Assembly: GCA_029204225.1 (NCBI GenBank)
Contig: CM055096.1
Coordinates: 34,985,143-35,049,142, forward strand
Length of the DNA stretch: 64,000 bases
Direction: 5' to 3'
Source of the DNA: Diphasiastrum complanatum
Lineage: Eukaryota; Streptophyta; Lycopodiopsida; Lycopodiales; Lycopodiaceae
The translations under genes were made by a program, and so were the position numbers. Shown here one piece after another: positions 23,107 through 35,500 of this stretch (within the stretch, counting starts at the first letter, position 1; each line of letters starts with the position of its first letter). Below the pieces are notes generated by a model. The model had not been told where the DNA came from, made no database searches, and saw nothing but the letters and a program-made list of their open reading frames with translations.

Positions 23107-24381
23107 TTACTCAACTAGTATGGCTTTACTCCAATTTTGAGATGCAATGATCTCACTAAAGCAAATTGATTTATCAAATGACATAAGAGAAGTAAGTATG
23201 AGATGTATACCACATGAGATATGCTCCTCTTTCCCTTGAAATGTGAGCCACATGGAATCAACCATATTTCTTGAGTTTCTTTTTGGAATCACAACTTGAG
23301 AAGGTCTCTCCTCCTCAATCCTTGGCACACTTGAACCTTGAGATGATTCTTTAAGATCCTCTTCATGGTGCTCCTTCTTGATGGAAATCCGAGACCTCCA
23401 TGTCTCATAATGATCACAACAACTATGACCACACAATATGCACTTCCTATGATTATCAAAACTACTTATGCTAGAAACATAAGTCCAAAAATCACCAAAA
23501 CTTGGCATAATTTTTCTAATATTGAAATCAAAAGGCATTTCCATCTCAATAAGGCTAACTACTTGCTTATGGATATAAGTGTCCACTTTGGATGCTTCAC
23601 TTATTCTCACAAGAAGTTTACAACTTGCCTTTAAGATTGAAAACTTACAATTTTCATCTTTATGAATGAACACATCATTCATGATCTTATTGAAACCAAA
23701 AGATCCTACATTATGAAGATATTTCCATTTCCTTGACTTCATAACTAATGTAAGCTTACAAGGAAAACATATTTTGCTATCTTTTAAGGCATCACACTCA
23801 ACTAGTATTGCCTTAATCCACTTTTGAGATACAAAAATCTCTTCAAAGCAAAATGGTTCTTCATAAGTTGACATGATAGCATAAATGAAACTATTTTCAT
23901 TTTGTGATTGCTGCTCCTTATTCTTGATTGATTTCTCTTGGATCATAACAATAAGTTTGAACTTATTTAAAGTTCCAAGCAAAATACTTTCCAAGGACAT
24001 AAAATAAATCCAAGTTACTTTCATGAAAGTGACATCTATCTTTGCATCTTGAACCAAACACTGCACTTCCAAATGAAAAATTTCAAAAGATTTGACATGT
24101 GTTGTGATGGACTCTTGAAGATAAATCTTGCAAGTCCTTGTGAGACTCCAATCCTCATTCACCTTTCCACAAAGGAAACACCTTCCCTTGGACTTGTCCT
24201 TCTTGTATTTGCATTTCAAACTTGAAGCTCCATCCTTCACCTTGGCCCCCTTGCTTTGGTTCTCTTTGGATGGACTGGTCTTCTTTTTGTAGCATCTTGA
24301 GAAAAAATATCCTCCCTTGCCACAAAGGTTGCACTTAGGATCCTTTCTTTCCTTCAATAGGATGCCACCTATTGATGCCAT
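23107..24381 (-). CDS. Mosaic Gag-Pol reading frame of element A (424 codons)
   Basis: The frame starts MASIGGILL, like the Gag start of related elements, but after ~15 residues goes straight into a degenerate knuckle CNLCGKGGYFFSRC (Tyr in place of the His of C-x2-C-x4-H-x4-C). A Lys/Ser-rich stretch and CFLCGK follow. Around residues 175-195, CFEEIFVSQKWIKAILVEC resembles the start of copia reverse transcriptase (x-W-x-x-A-M-x-x-E). Around 250-270, SCKLLVRISEASKVDTYIH resembles the end of that domain. Near residues 405-424 the first block recurs (FSEIIASQNWSKAILVE). Active-site blocks are absent. It is a deleted and internally duplicated derivative; whether a protein is made is unknown. Confidence 0.55.
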   Translation of the reverse strand: MASIGGILLKERKDPKCNLCGKGGYFFSRCYKKKTSPSKENQSKGAKVKDGASSLKCKYKKDKSKGRCFLCGKVNEDWSLTRTCKIYLQESITTHVKSFEIFHLEVQCLVQDAKIDVTFMKVTWIYFMSLESILLGTLNKFKLIVMIQEKSIKNKEQQSQNENSFIYAIMSTYEEPFCFEEIFVSQKWIKAILVECDALKDSKICFPCKLTLVMKSRKWKYLHNVGSFGFNKIMNDVFIHKDENCKFSILKASCKLLVRISEASKVDTYIHKQVVSLIEMEMPFDFNIRKIMPSFGDFWTYVSSISSFDNHRKCILCGHSCCDHYETWRSRISIKKEHHEEDLKESSQGSSVPRIEEERPSQVVIPKRNSRNMVDSMWLTFQGKEEHISCGIHLILTSLMSFDKSICFSEIIASQNWSKAILVE

Positions 24382-26125
24382 GTGAATAAAAACCTATGAT
24401 ATGATTCTACAAATGTAATTTGTGACTTTCAAGAGACTAGATTTAAACATCTTCAATAATCTAGAATGATCTACAAAAGATGTAGCTCACAAACCTAAGA
24501 ATCAATCTTCACACTAATGACTAGTCACTTGGAAACTTTGCTTTGATCACTAAGACAAAAACACACAATCTTTGAATCAAATCACTAAAGAAATCAGATC
24601 CAATCTCCCATTGGACTCATCAAATACCAATGACTCTTTCTTTTGAGAAAGTTGAAATGGATATGAAAAAGATTTGACACCTAGATTTTCCTTTTCACTT
24701 GACTAGTTCTCTCAACACTTGAGATTCTTGAACAAAAGATGGGTTTTGTTTCAAATACATGAAAATGAAACTTAATCACTTCTTTTGGACTCACTATTGA
24801 CCCAAATAATCTCACTCTTGAGATTTAGAATGAATTTGATTTGATTTGAAAACAAACTATACCACCAATTTTTCACAGAGCTTAAAAGTTTAGACAACTA
24901 GAGATTCACAAAGATCTCAACCATGCATGAATACTCAAATATGGACTCCTCATTCTAGACATCCAATGGGATCACAAATTGACCCTCACACTCTCACAAA
25001 TAAAGTTGAATAGAACTAATTTGAGTTTCATACATACTATGTCAATTTTTGCTCGATAAATTGATTCAATCACCCCTATTGGATTCCACCAATTACTCTA
25101 CCTCTTAAGACTTGGAATGAAATTCAAAATCAAAAGTGGTGATTTTTCTCAATAAGATATTGTGCTTCAAAGAGCTAATGCCACTTAGAAATATTTGATC
25201 ACCTAGGAAGAGACAAACTTTCCACCAATAACAACACATAATGAGCTTCTAGATCTTGCCCTCTACAAAGGAAGGAACTCTTAGAAAATTGGATCTCTCT
25301 CTACACATTTGGCATAGACACGTTAATGACTCTTTTCAAACCTTACAATCACTCAAAAAAATTGAATCGGGTTGAACAATGTGACTTGGATCTCAATCTC
25401 TTTTGTAGAACTCTCAATTTAAGCCAATCTATGTCAAATTCTACAAAAGATTTGCATAGATGCTCTATATGCACTAGAAACTGTCAAAGGTTTCACTTGG
25501 AGGACAGATCCAAAGATGTTTTCTAGCAAATTGATGCTTCTAAACTTGACCCTATCACTCTTGAACAAATTTGGAGTGATGGTACAATGGATTTCAACCT
25601 CTCACCTTGCATATCACTCCTTAATCTATGATTTTTAGCAAAATCTCTCTTAACTTCAACATACACTCAAAAACTCAGAGAAGATCAATTAATGCACCTA
25701 TTTCAAGCTTTAATTTTAATTTTTTGGCTGGTTTAATCCAAGAACTAATCAAAGGATTAGATTTACTATAGAAAATGCTTGATTTTGCACCAAAAATCAC
25801 TCAAATTGGGTATGTGATTCAAATTCTACAAATTTTTGAGATTTATCAGTCAAAACCGGACCTGTACGGCCTCACACATGTGAAAAGGGTTCCTACAGCC
25901 CACAACAAGATCTGGACCAAAAATTTTGAGGATAGATATCAAATCCAACTCGCTACACAAAATTTGACTAGTTTCCAAAAAACTCCTAATTTTGGCTTGA
26001 TTTGGATTAACCCTATCAATTTCAACAAAACCTGTTGTACTAGGCTCTGATACCATGTGAAAAAAGTACAAAAAGGACCAAGAGTGGATCCTAATTTGAT
26101 CCTCAAGAGGGATTGGTTGTCATGA

Positions 26126-28501
26126 TTGCATGCTCCTTATCCATGTATGTTATTTGGCGCCCCTTCTAATTGGAGGAATATCTTGTTGTTCTTGATTGAC
26201 TCACACTCACATGACTATCGAAGAATTCAACCAGATGTTGACATGCAATCCGCAAGATTTAGACATGCAAGCGCACGAGAGCCCCACTTTCCTCGCATAC
26301 ACCACCCGTGGACTTGCACGAATATATGTCCCAAGGAGACACAACACACGAGGATATGCCATTCACATCACATGATAATGAGAGAGACATGGATGACATG
26401 ATGGATGCATTTTTCACAAACCCACCCGAGGCCACATTGACAAGGGAAGAAGAGATGATGCATGCCTTGGCATCCACTCCTTTGTATGAGGGTGCACAAA
26501 TGTCAAAGTTGCAAGCTTGTTTGCTACTTTTGAACTTGCAAACTAAGTATAGGTAGTCAGATGCGAATGTCACGGAGTTGTTCGGGTCAGCTTGCTTGCT
26601 TCATGTGTGTTATAGACAAATTGCTCTAATCTTGTTTTATTTTTAATTCATGCGTTGCGAGAAACTATATATAACTAATTACATAAATTTATATTTTGTC
26701 ACAGTTTGCTCAGGAAAATGTTGTCCCCAAATAACACCATGGTTCAACATCTCGACAAGAAGCCAGAAAAATGCTATCCATGGTCGGCATGGATTACAAG
26801 AACATCCATGCATGTCCCAATGATTGCATCTTATATCGAGATGAGTTTGAGGAGGCAAGCATGTGTCCATGCTATGGGGAACACCGCTACAGGCAAGATT
26901 TACAAGGAGCGACCATACCCGCCAAGGTGGTAAGACATTTTCCCATCATACCCAAGATATGCCACATGTTTAAGTGTAATTCCATTGCAGAGCTAATGAC
27001 ATGGCATTTGAGCAATCATTCATTTGATGATACTATGAGGATCCCTGTCGATTCTCTAGCATGATAGCACGTGGATGCTACCTGGCATGAGTCTAGGGAT
27101 GAGCCTCGTCATTTGCATTTGGGATTGGCCATGGATGGTGTGAATCCATTCGGTTTGCGCTCCACATCATGGTCCACTTGGCCGGTTTTCCTTGTAAACT
27201 ACAACATGCCCCCTTGGCTAAGTATAAAGAAGGGGCACCTAATGCTCACCCTTCTTATCCCGGAAAAATACAAGGTAAAAATGTGGACATGTATATGGCT
27301 CCCTTGATAGATGAGCTAAAGGTTCTATGGCAAGAAGTTCAAGTGAGCGATATATCAAGACCACTGAGACAAAGAGATTTTGTGCTAAAGGGAATCTTGA
27401 TGTGGACGATGCACGACTTTTCTGGCTATGGAGAATGTTCAGGTGAGATATCCTTTCTATTGGTTTAATTCATGGTATTATATTAAATTTTATGTGCATT
27501 CACAAATTTTCTTTGAATTCAACATTGGACTCATGATTAACTTGGTTGTTTTGTCTCAATGTAGGACTCCAAACTAGTGGTTACAATGGTGTCCCGTTTG
27601 TGGCGAGTATTTGCAAGCACGTCACTCACAACATTGCGAAAGATGGTTTATGAGAGCCACACTCGATACTTTCCACTTGATCACCCTATGCATGATGGGC
27701 CTATTGGCCAACGTCCTCATTCCATTTGGGCCAATTAATGGTACATGTCATTTATTTATTTTATGATTACTCTCTTTATGTTTCTTCTAACGATATATAA
27801 TCTACATTAAATGTGTGTGCTTGCTTCGTAATATTGTAGGCAAGTGATTGGCTTCAGATTTGGAGATCCAATCAAGATCTAGGGCGACTCCCTCTCAAGG
27901 CATGAAGAGGTTATCAATATTTCATGAACTCCCATATTGGAGAGAATTGTTGATTAACTATCTTTTGGACCCGATGCACATATTCAAGAATGTCGGAAGC
28001 ACGATTTGGGAGCACTTGACCAGGTCGAAAGATAAAAAAGACGTATGAGATGACCTAAAAGAAGTGGGAAAGATGGCCGATTTATGGCCACAAATGGTGG
28101 GGACTTAGATTGTCCTACCAAAGGCCCCATGGATCTTATCGAGGAGAGAAGAGACAATTGTAAAGAGGGCAATAGCCTTTTTTTGAACTCCGACAAGACA
28201 GATGCGATGCCTAAAGGCTGCCTTCACAAGGGACAACAAACTAAGTGGACTAAAGTCTCATGACTGGCATAAATTTTTACAGGTTGGCATGGCATGTTTT
28301 TTGACTTTTCTTCCACCTCAGCATTGTCGATTACATTTTATAGCATGTCTTGTGATTTCATGATGATCTCATTGTGCATATATGTATCTCAATGATCATG
28401 ACCAAATTGTTTCTGTGCATGCAGTTTGTGCTTCCCTTGGTGTTGAGACGGTTCTTGACAGAGAAGTTGAGTGAAATCTACAAAATCAGTGGTTTAGTGA
28501 G
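26126..28501 (+). pseudogene. CACTA (En/Spm) TNP2-type transposase pseudogene, introns retained
   Basis: Plus-strand exon pieces follow the order of plant TNP2 proteins (Transposase_21 family). The N-terminal part has LHEYMSQGDTTHEDM and STPLYEGAQMSKLQA (26308-26556). The next piece (about 26700-27440) has ACPNDCILYRDEFEEASMCP, IPAKVVRHFPIIPK, LGLAMDGVNPFG and PLIDELKVLW. Then come WCPVCGEYLQ and MVYESHTRYFPLDHPMH (27566-27741), FHELPYWRELLINYLLDPMH and LSGLKSHDWHKFLQ (27841-28280), and FVLPLVLRRFLTEKLSEIYK (28424-28501). Splice-like borders fit (CAG|GTGAGA, GTAG|GACTCC, TGCAG|TTTGTG). Several stops and frameshifts break it (near 27061, 27270 and 27650). The C-terminus, terminal CACTA repeats and a TNP1 partner were not seen. 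The retained introns mean it is a DNA-level copy. Confidence 0.85.
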
Positions 28502-31500
28502 GTACGGTGAATGCGCTTGCGATTCACATCAATTTTTCTTGGGGTGATTCAAGATGATGATCTTACTAACGTGCATGTCATTGTTGTTTCTCTTTCTTAT
28601 GAAAATACATTTCATCATATGCTATCTATCTCTAATTACTAGTGGTTTATAGAACTAGAATATCTTGCATTTCAGTTAAAGAATTCTATTTGGAGAGCAT
28701 TCCTAAAATCCAATATTTTTCTATTGGAAAAGATTTTGGAATGATTCTTATTTTTTCCTGAGTTATGTTGAACATATACTCTAGTATCCTGATTAAGTAT
28801 GATTGTGGATTCCAGAAAATTATGATTGACGAATCATACAAATCTAAATATGTATGGTTGACGGATCATGAATAGTTACTTGATTGTTGTTAATAAAGTA
28901 TAAGGAATTGTGATGATTCTTAAGTGTGACGATTAAGTCTTGATCTATTAATTGAGTAAGAATTCAGACCAGTGTTTTTAATCTCTTTACTCCAATATTT
29001 TGATTGAGAACCTATGAATCTCACAATCATCCTCACAATATAATTTATTTGTGGAGAATTTGATTTATCTAGTGGATGCTATTTTATTACAATTTATAGT
29101 CTGTAGATGCTTGAGTAGAGTTTTTCTTTTAATTGGATCTCCAGATATCATAGGAGACAAACAAACCTATTAAGATGAATGAGTGCTATTTTCTTGCATT
29201 TGATGCTAGAAACGGGAGCATCTAACTCAAAAGAGTATTTAGGATACTCAGAGTTGAGTTTTAATCATTTTATATCTTAATGATTCTCCTAGAAATTCTA
29301 ATTGAATGAATTATCATATCTTAGAATTGGATTCTAAAGACAGTTGTACTTGGAAGCTTTTTATGAATTGTCTGCCAAAGTTTGTGGATAATTTCAGACT
29401 GTAATTGTGATTTTTCTTTAACTTCAATCTCCTAAGTTAGGAAAAATTTCACTCAGTGGTTCATGTAAGTGTTTTACATGAAGGTGATGTTACTAACTTG
29501 TGGTGAGTGTAACCCCGTTGATAAATTTATCGCTTAGTGTACTTTTCAAACTTGAGTTGTACTCCAGAACAAAGATTAACGATAAAAAATAAGTTTATCT
29601 CTGAGTACTTGTTTGATATGAAGACAAACTAAGAATAATGATTTTTTAGGTGGATATGGAAAGTTAAAGGAACTGTTCCTGTAATTCTTTCCTAATTTAA
29701 AAAGCTTGTAAGGATAGAAGCAGTTTAAGGAGGGAAGAATGTCATGTCTATGATCAATACATAGGATTCAGTATACTCCTAGTCTTGGATACACGATACT
29801 CTAGTGAATGAAGCTGTTAGTTATGCCATGTCATACTAGATATAGTGGCAGTTCATTGCAGCAGCAACTCTAGGGAAATTGCCAGTATCTACAAAAAGGT
29901 CAATGACCACAGCCTCCTGCTTTGTCAGCATTTCCAGCATAAACTTGCATGGGCAATAGCAACCATAAGGTACACATCGTGATAAAACAACTTACGATAG
30001 AAAAAATGGTTTCCATGAAAAACAAATGACACCAACAATTTAGATTTTCAGTAAACAAATTATATCAAGTCACCTATAGAACCTAGGAGATCTCTCCGCG
30101 CTCCACGACAATTTGCATCTCCCAATTGAGTCCATTTCATCTAGGGTTCAATTGGCCAATTGCACAATGGACTCAGATGGAGGCTCTTGTATTTCTCTTC
30201 CGTTGATCGTCTTTCCAACGTAGGGTGCGGATGGCCCAACACGATGGTACAGACCCATGAGCAAGATGTCAGTGTACATTTACAAATCCTAATTAGTACA
30301 TCCATATCATAGTAATTGATTCTACTACACAAAAACATGATGTAGTGACCAATAAAAAATTACTAATGTGTTCTCTCTGTTCTGTCATAATATACCTAGT
30401 TTCAAGAATGACTGTCAGACACCTATGGAGACTAAACCCCTCTTCGGTATCATGCACGTCAATTGATCACTTGTTCATATCAAAGATTAAAAAAAAATTG
30501 TACGCAAAAAAAGCCATAAAAAAAATGCAATGTTTGATGTGACCCCAAAGCAATAGCAACACAACAAGATTGCAATCAATAGAACAAATTATGATGTCTG
30601 CTATCCAAAAGGAAGTCTATTGTCTGTTCTAAACAAAAAAAGTTTGTTCTCTGTTGTCTTCCTGGTTTGTAAATTGTACGCTCTTAGAGCTTTTGAAGAA
30701 TCAATGAAATGGAAGAAAGAGCCCGTGATTTTTCCAGCCAGCGGGACTTTTCCATGGGGAATGCGCTGGTGTCTAATCGATGGTGTCTGGTCTGATTAGC
30801 CAAATATTTTGCTAAAATAGGTTATGATAGGTTTAGGTCACGACGCTCCGAGACCAGGAGCGTAGCTGCTCCTGGTATGGGAATGCTGCGGGTTCAAAAT
30901 AATGACCAAAGCTTGAGTCAGTTTTTTATTTATTGTATAAAAAGAATTCTTCAGCAAGAGATAATGAGATGCGCAATGCTTCATGAAAATGGAACGGGGC
31001 CCTTGCTGACTTTTTGGCATGGCCTCTAGGTGGAATCAAATTGCATTCTCCAAAGACATAGGAGTTAGATGGCCATCTGAATGCAAAATGCTGCCTTGTA
31101 GGCATCATCAATATTAGCATGAATAAGACCTTTCTAAGATCATTGACTCTTTGGGTTGATTCCATGCTTCATTCCAATAGCGACCATAGACCTTTCTAAT
31201 TGGGAGATGTCTTTTAATGTGGCATTTGTTTCTAAGCAGAAGTTGTCTTAAATTTTGCTGCTAATCCAAGACATTTAAACTTTTTGTAAAAAGTCAAATA
31301 TTCATCATTACATAGCATTCAAAAGCAAGCTTGTTGGATTAGCATTATGTTGTCGTCTTTTCTTTTTTATTTTAGCATATTCACTTGTACCTTGGTCAAT
31401 ATGTGAGTTAATAATGTCACAGGTCATGAAATTAGGCAAGTGTTGTACTAGTCCCTAAACAGCGCAAGTTAAAAGCAGCTTCGCATAGCAAAAGATGTCC

Positions 31501-31676
31501 ATGACACTGACATAGGGCGGGTGGATTTAATTTTTGTTAGGTATAGGGGTGCATGAACTATGAAGTTTGTGCAAGTAAGGCGATAATTTAGTCCATTGTT
31601 TTGTAAGTTTGTAATTTTAACGCTAGGTTTGTGCAAGTAAGTCGATAATTTTGTCACTCTCGAATTTGTTTGTACA
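28502..31676. other. Spacer; possible Ty3-type LTR start near 29.74 kb, tRNA-like box near 30.85 kb
   Basis: No coding frame is supported in this 3.2-kb AT-rich stretch. At 29727-29750 GTTTAAGGAGGGAAGAATGTCATGTC looks like a polypurine tract plus the TGTCATG start common in Ty3/gypsy LTRs, but no pol was found upstream. At 30853-30876 a 9-bp-arm hairpin (ACCAGGAGC / GCTCCTGGT) is followed by GCGGGTTCAAA, resembling a B box of a tRNA-derived SINE. Confidence 0.3.
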
Positions 31677-32465
31677 TTGTTACTTGCAATTGGAGGAACA
31701 ATGTCAAACAATAGATACCCTTTGAGATCAATCAACCGCAGCTTCCGGAGAAGCTCCATGGGAAGTGAGGAGACAATCAACAATCCAATCTCAATGATTA
31801 ATCTTGTTGCCTCACAGGTGCTGGATGGGGATGTCCATAATACTTCGGTACCAATTGCAGAAGGAATATCCAAAGAAATGGGAGAAATGGTAAATGAACC
31901 CAATAATCACATGTCTGCCATGGAATATGACAACGGTCCTAGTTCTCTAGCAGCTGTTGCATAAATGGAGTCGTCCGACATATCTCAAAGGAATAAAGTA
32001 CATCCTGGATTGTTGGGAGAACTAATTCGCACTAACGTGCAGAGTTCTCTCATGTCTCGAAAATGCACGTTCAAGTAGATTGCACGTTTTTGGAAGTTTC
32101 AAAAGCTCGAGAAGGGGAGCTTCTCATAGCCTTGAATGCTATTAATCAATAAGTACAATTTGGTTATCAAAGCTAGAAACACAACCATATTTTGGACAAG
32201 GTGTTTGTTTCAATTTGTGACAGTGGTACTTCCAAATGCATGACAATGACAATGGTGCAGATTGACCAGAGTGCATGTGCAGCCTACACTATTGCAAGAG
32301 GTATTTATGTTGTAGAAATTTGGATTGGCAGATACAAGAACCCTCTTGGACAACATACCGGAAGACAAAAAGTGCATTGAGACTGAGTTGACTATAAAAA
32401 GAGAGACACATTATAAGCCATGGTATAATCTACCGATGGAAGCCCTGAGCAAACTAGTTATAAAG
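31677..32465 (+). other. Unidentified multi-exon gene-like locus, first part
   Basis: Exon-like plus-strand pieces: an open frame 31698-31964 starting MSNNRYPLRSINRSFRRSS; a piece near 32070-32148 reading FLEVSKAREGELLIALNAIN; a piece 32192-32330 reading VFVSICDSGTSKCM; and a well-formed exon ending at 32465. That last exon contains LLDNIPEDKKCIETELTIKR and PWYNLPMEALSKLVIK, closed by a GTATGC donor. I do not recognise the protein. The next supported exons lie beyond the inserted element B (36 kb), so the element appears to sit in an intron of this locus. Stops between the early pieces mean splicing or decay. Confidence 0.35.
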
Positions 32466-32519
32466 GTATGCCACTATCAATATTGATCCTATCAGCATGT
32501 TTTGTAATGGTCTTGTAAT

Positions 32520-35500
32520 TGTGAAAAATGCAAAAATAAGCTTGGTAGAGGCCAAAAATCTTGTATATAGATAAACACACATGTGTGGAGCCTGTTCCCA
32601 CGTGTGAAAATAGTGTACTTGTCATGTACCATAATCATATAGGTTGTACATATGATTCAATTCAAGTTCTAGTGGCTAAAAAGGCCAAAAACTAGTTTTC
32701 TAGATATATGTCACATGGCATCAATCTATTGATTGCATGAGCCAAATATTTTGGTTAGGTGTCATATCCCATGTGTAGAGGACAGCTCACACGTGTGGAA
32801 TAAGCTGAAGTAGGCAAATTTTGAGTTCTAGAAGATTTTCAAGTAGATCTCCATATAGAAGGAAAATGGACCAAAAGTGCCCAAAATAGAAGGTTTTGTC
32901 CAGGTGTCAGTTTTGCATGATGAACCATCATATGACAAAGCACCTTCACACATGTGGGATCAAAGGGATGATCAGTACCACGATCTCCCACTTATTGTAT
33001 ATATAGAGCCACATTTGGCCATAATCAATGTGAGACACTAATCTTGGTTTTGGAAGCAATTTTGAGTGATTCTCTCCATTTGTCTACATTTGTTTTGATT
33101 GTTTTGAGGTGCTATCAATGTGTACTTGATTTTCAGGTTGGAGTCCATACTCAGACATGGTTTCACACGTGGGAAACTAGAAAGTACACCTACCTTCAAT
33201 TAATGATTGTTCTTGTTAGGATTTTGTGTCTAGAATTGATCTAGATTGATCTTAATCTCAAGTAGATTGATAGATCGAGTAATCTGACAACCAATCCCTC
33301 TTGAGGATCAGATTAAGATCCACTCTTGGTCCTTTTTGTACCTTTTTGCACATGGTATCAGAGCCAAGTACAGGAGTTTTTGTTGAAATTGATAGGGTTA
33401 ATCCAAATCAAAGCCAAAATTAGCAGTTTTTTGGAAACTAGTCAGATTTTGTGTAGCGAGTTGGATTTGATAGCTATCCTCAAAATTTTTGGTCCAGATC
33501 TTGTTGTGTGCTGTAGGAATCCTTTTCACACGTGTGAGGCCGTACAGCTCCTATTCTGGCTGAGAAAATTAAAAAAATTGTACGATTTGACTCACACACC
33601 CAATTTGAGAGTTTTTTTAGTGCAAAATCAAGCATTTTCTATAGAGAATCTAATCCCTTGATTAGTTCTTGGATTAGATAAGCCAAAAAATTAAAATTGA
33701 AGCTTGAATTAGGAGCATTAAATGATTTTCTCTGATTTTTTGAGTGTATGTAGAAGTTAAGAGAGATTTTGCTAAAAATCATAGATTAAGGAGTGATATG
33801 CAAGGTGAGAGGTTGAAATCCATTATACCATCACTCTAGATTTGTTCAAGAGTGATAGAGTCAAGTTTAGAAGCATCAATTTGCTAGAAAACATCCTTGG
33901 ATCTGTCCTCCAAGTTAAACCTTTGAGAGTTTCTAGTGAATATAGAGCATCTATGCAAATCTTTTGTAGAATTTGACATAGATTGGCTTAAATTGAGAGT
34001 TCTAGAAAAGAGATTGAGATCCAAGTCACATTTTTCAACCCTACTCAATTTGTTTGAGTGATTGTAAGGTTTGAAAAGAGTCATTAAGGTGTCTATGACA
34101 AATGTGTAGAGAGAGATCCAATTTTCTAAGAGTTCCTTCCTTTGTAGAGGGCAAGATCTAGAAGCTCATTTTGAGTTGTTATTGGTGGAGATTTTGTCTT
34201 CTCCTAAGTGATCAAATCTTTCTAAGTGGCATAAGCTCTTTGAAGCACAATATCTTAGTGAGAAGAATCACAACTTTTGATTTTGAATTTCATTCCAAGT
34301 CTTAAACGGTAGAGTAATTGGTGGAATCCAATAGGAGTGATTGAATTCAATTTGTTGAGCAAAAATTGACATAGTATGTATGAAACTCAAATTAGTTCTA
34401 TTCAACTTTCTTTGTGAGAGTGTGAGGGTCAATTTGAGATCCCATTGGATGTCTAGAATGAGGAGGAGTCCATATTTGAGTATTCATGCATGGTTGAGAT
34501 CTTTGTGAATCTCTAGCTGTCTAAATGTTTAAGCTTTGTGAAAAATTGGTGGTATAGTTTGTTGTCAAATCAAATCAAATTCATTGTAAATCTCAAGTGT
34601 GAGATTATTTGGGTCAAGAGTGAGTCCAAAAGAAGTGATTAAGTTTGATTTTCATGTATTTGAAACAAAACCCATCTTTTGTTCAAGAATCTCAAGTGTT
34701 GAGAGAACTAGTCAAGTGAAAAGGAAAATCTAGGTGTCAAGTCTTTTTCGTATCCATTTCAACTTTCAAAAGAAAGAGTCATTGGTATTTGATGAGTCCA
34801 ATAGGAGATTGGATCTGATTTCTTTAGTGAGTTGATTCAAAGATTGTGTACTTTTGTTTTATTGATCAAAGCAAAGTTTCCAAGTGACTAGTCATTAGTG
34901 TGAAGATTGATTCTTAGGTTTGTGAGCTAGATATTTTGTAGATCGTTCTAGATTGTTAAAGATGTTCGAATCTAGTCTCTTGAAAGTCACAAATTACATT
35001 TGTAGAATCATATCACAGGTTTTTATTCACATGGCATCAATAGGTGGCATCCTATTGAAGGAAAGAAAGGATCCTGAGTGCAACCTTTGTGGCAAGGGAG
35101 GATATTTTTTCTCAAGATGCTACAAAAAGAAGACCAATCCGTCCAAGGAGAACCAAAGCAAGGGGTCCGAGGTGAAGGATGGAGCTTCAAGTTCAAAATG
35201 CAAATACAAGAAGGACAAGTCCAAGGAAAGGTGTTTCCTTTGTGGAAAGGTGAATGAGGCTTGGAGTCTCACAAGGACTTGCAAGATTTATCTTCAAGAG
35301 TCCATCACAACACATGTCAAATCTTTTGAAAATTTTCATTTGGAAGTGCATTGTTTGGTTCAAGATGCAAAGATAGATGACACTTTCATGAAAGTAACTT
35401 GGATTTATTTCATGTCCTTGGAAAGTATTTTGCTTGGAACTTTGGACAAGTTCAAACTTATTGTTATTATCCAAGAGAAATCAATCAAGGATAAGGAGCA

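Larger units (their letters stand above)
21972..26122 (-). mobile_element. Element A: non-autonomous copia-like LTR element (minus strand)
   Basis: Read on the minus strand: a ~67-bp remnant of the 5' LTR ending CTTTTTTCACA (26056-26122), primer site TGGTATCAGAGCC (26043-26055), then an interior of about 3.6 kb. A purine tract TTGAGGAG follows, then a 3' LTR starting TGTGAAAAATGCAAAAAT at 22411 and cut at about 21972. Copy B at 32.5-36 kb supplies the complete LTR (833 bp), which shows that A lost most of its 5' LTR and the second half of its 3' LTR. The interior keeps a gag start, a zinc-knuckle remnant and rearranged pieces of reverse transcriptase, but no protease or integrase, so it could only move with help. 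Confidence 0.85.

Noticed and set aside
30838-30905. tRNA-like boxes with hairpin
   Set aside because: The B-box-like GGGTTCAAA is present but a full cloverleaf cannot be folded; at most a decayed SINE, too weak to call.
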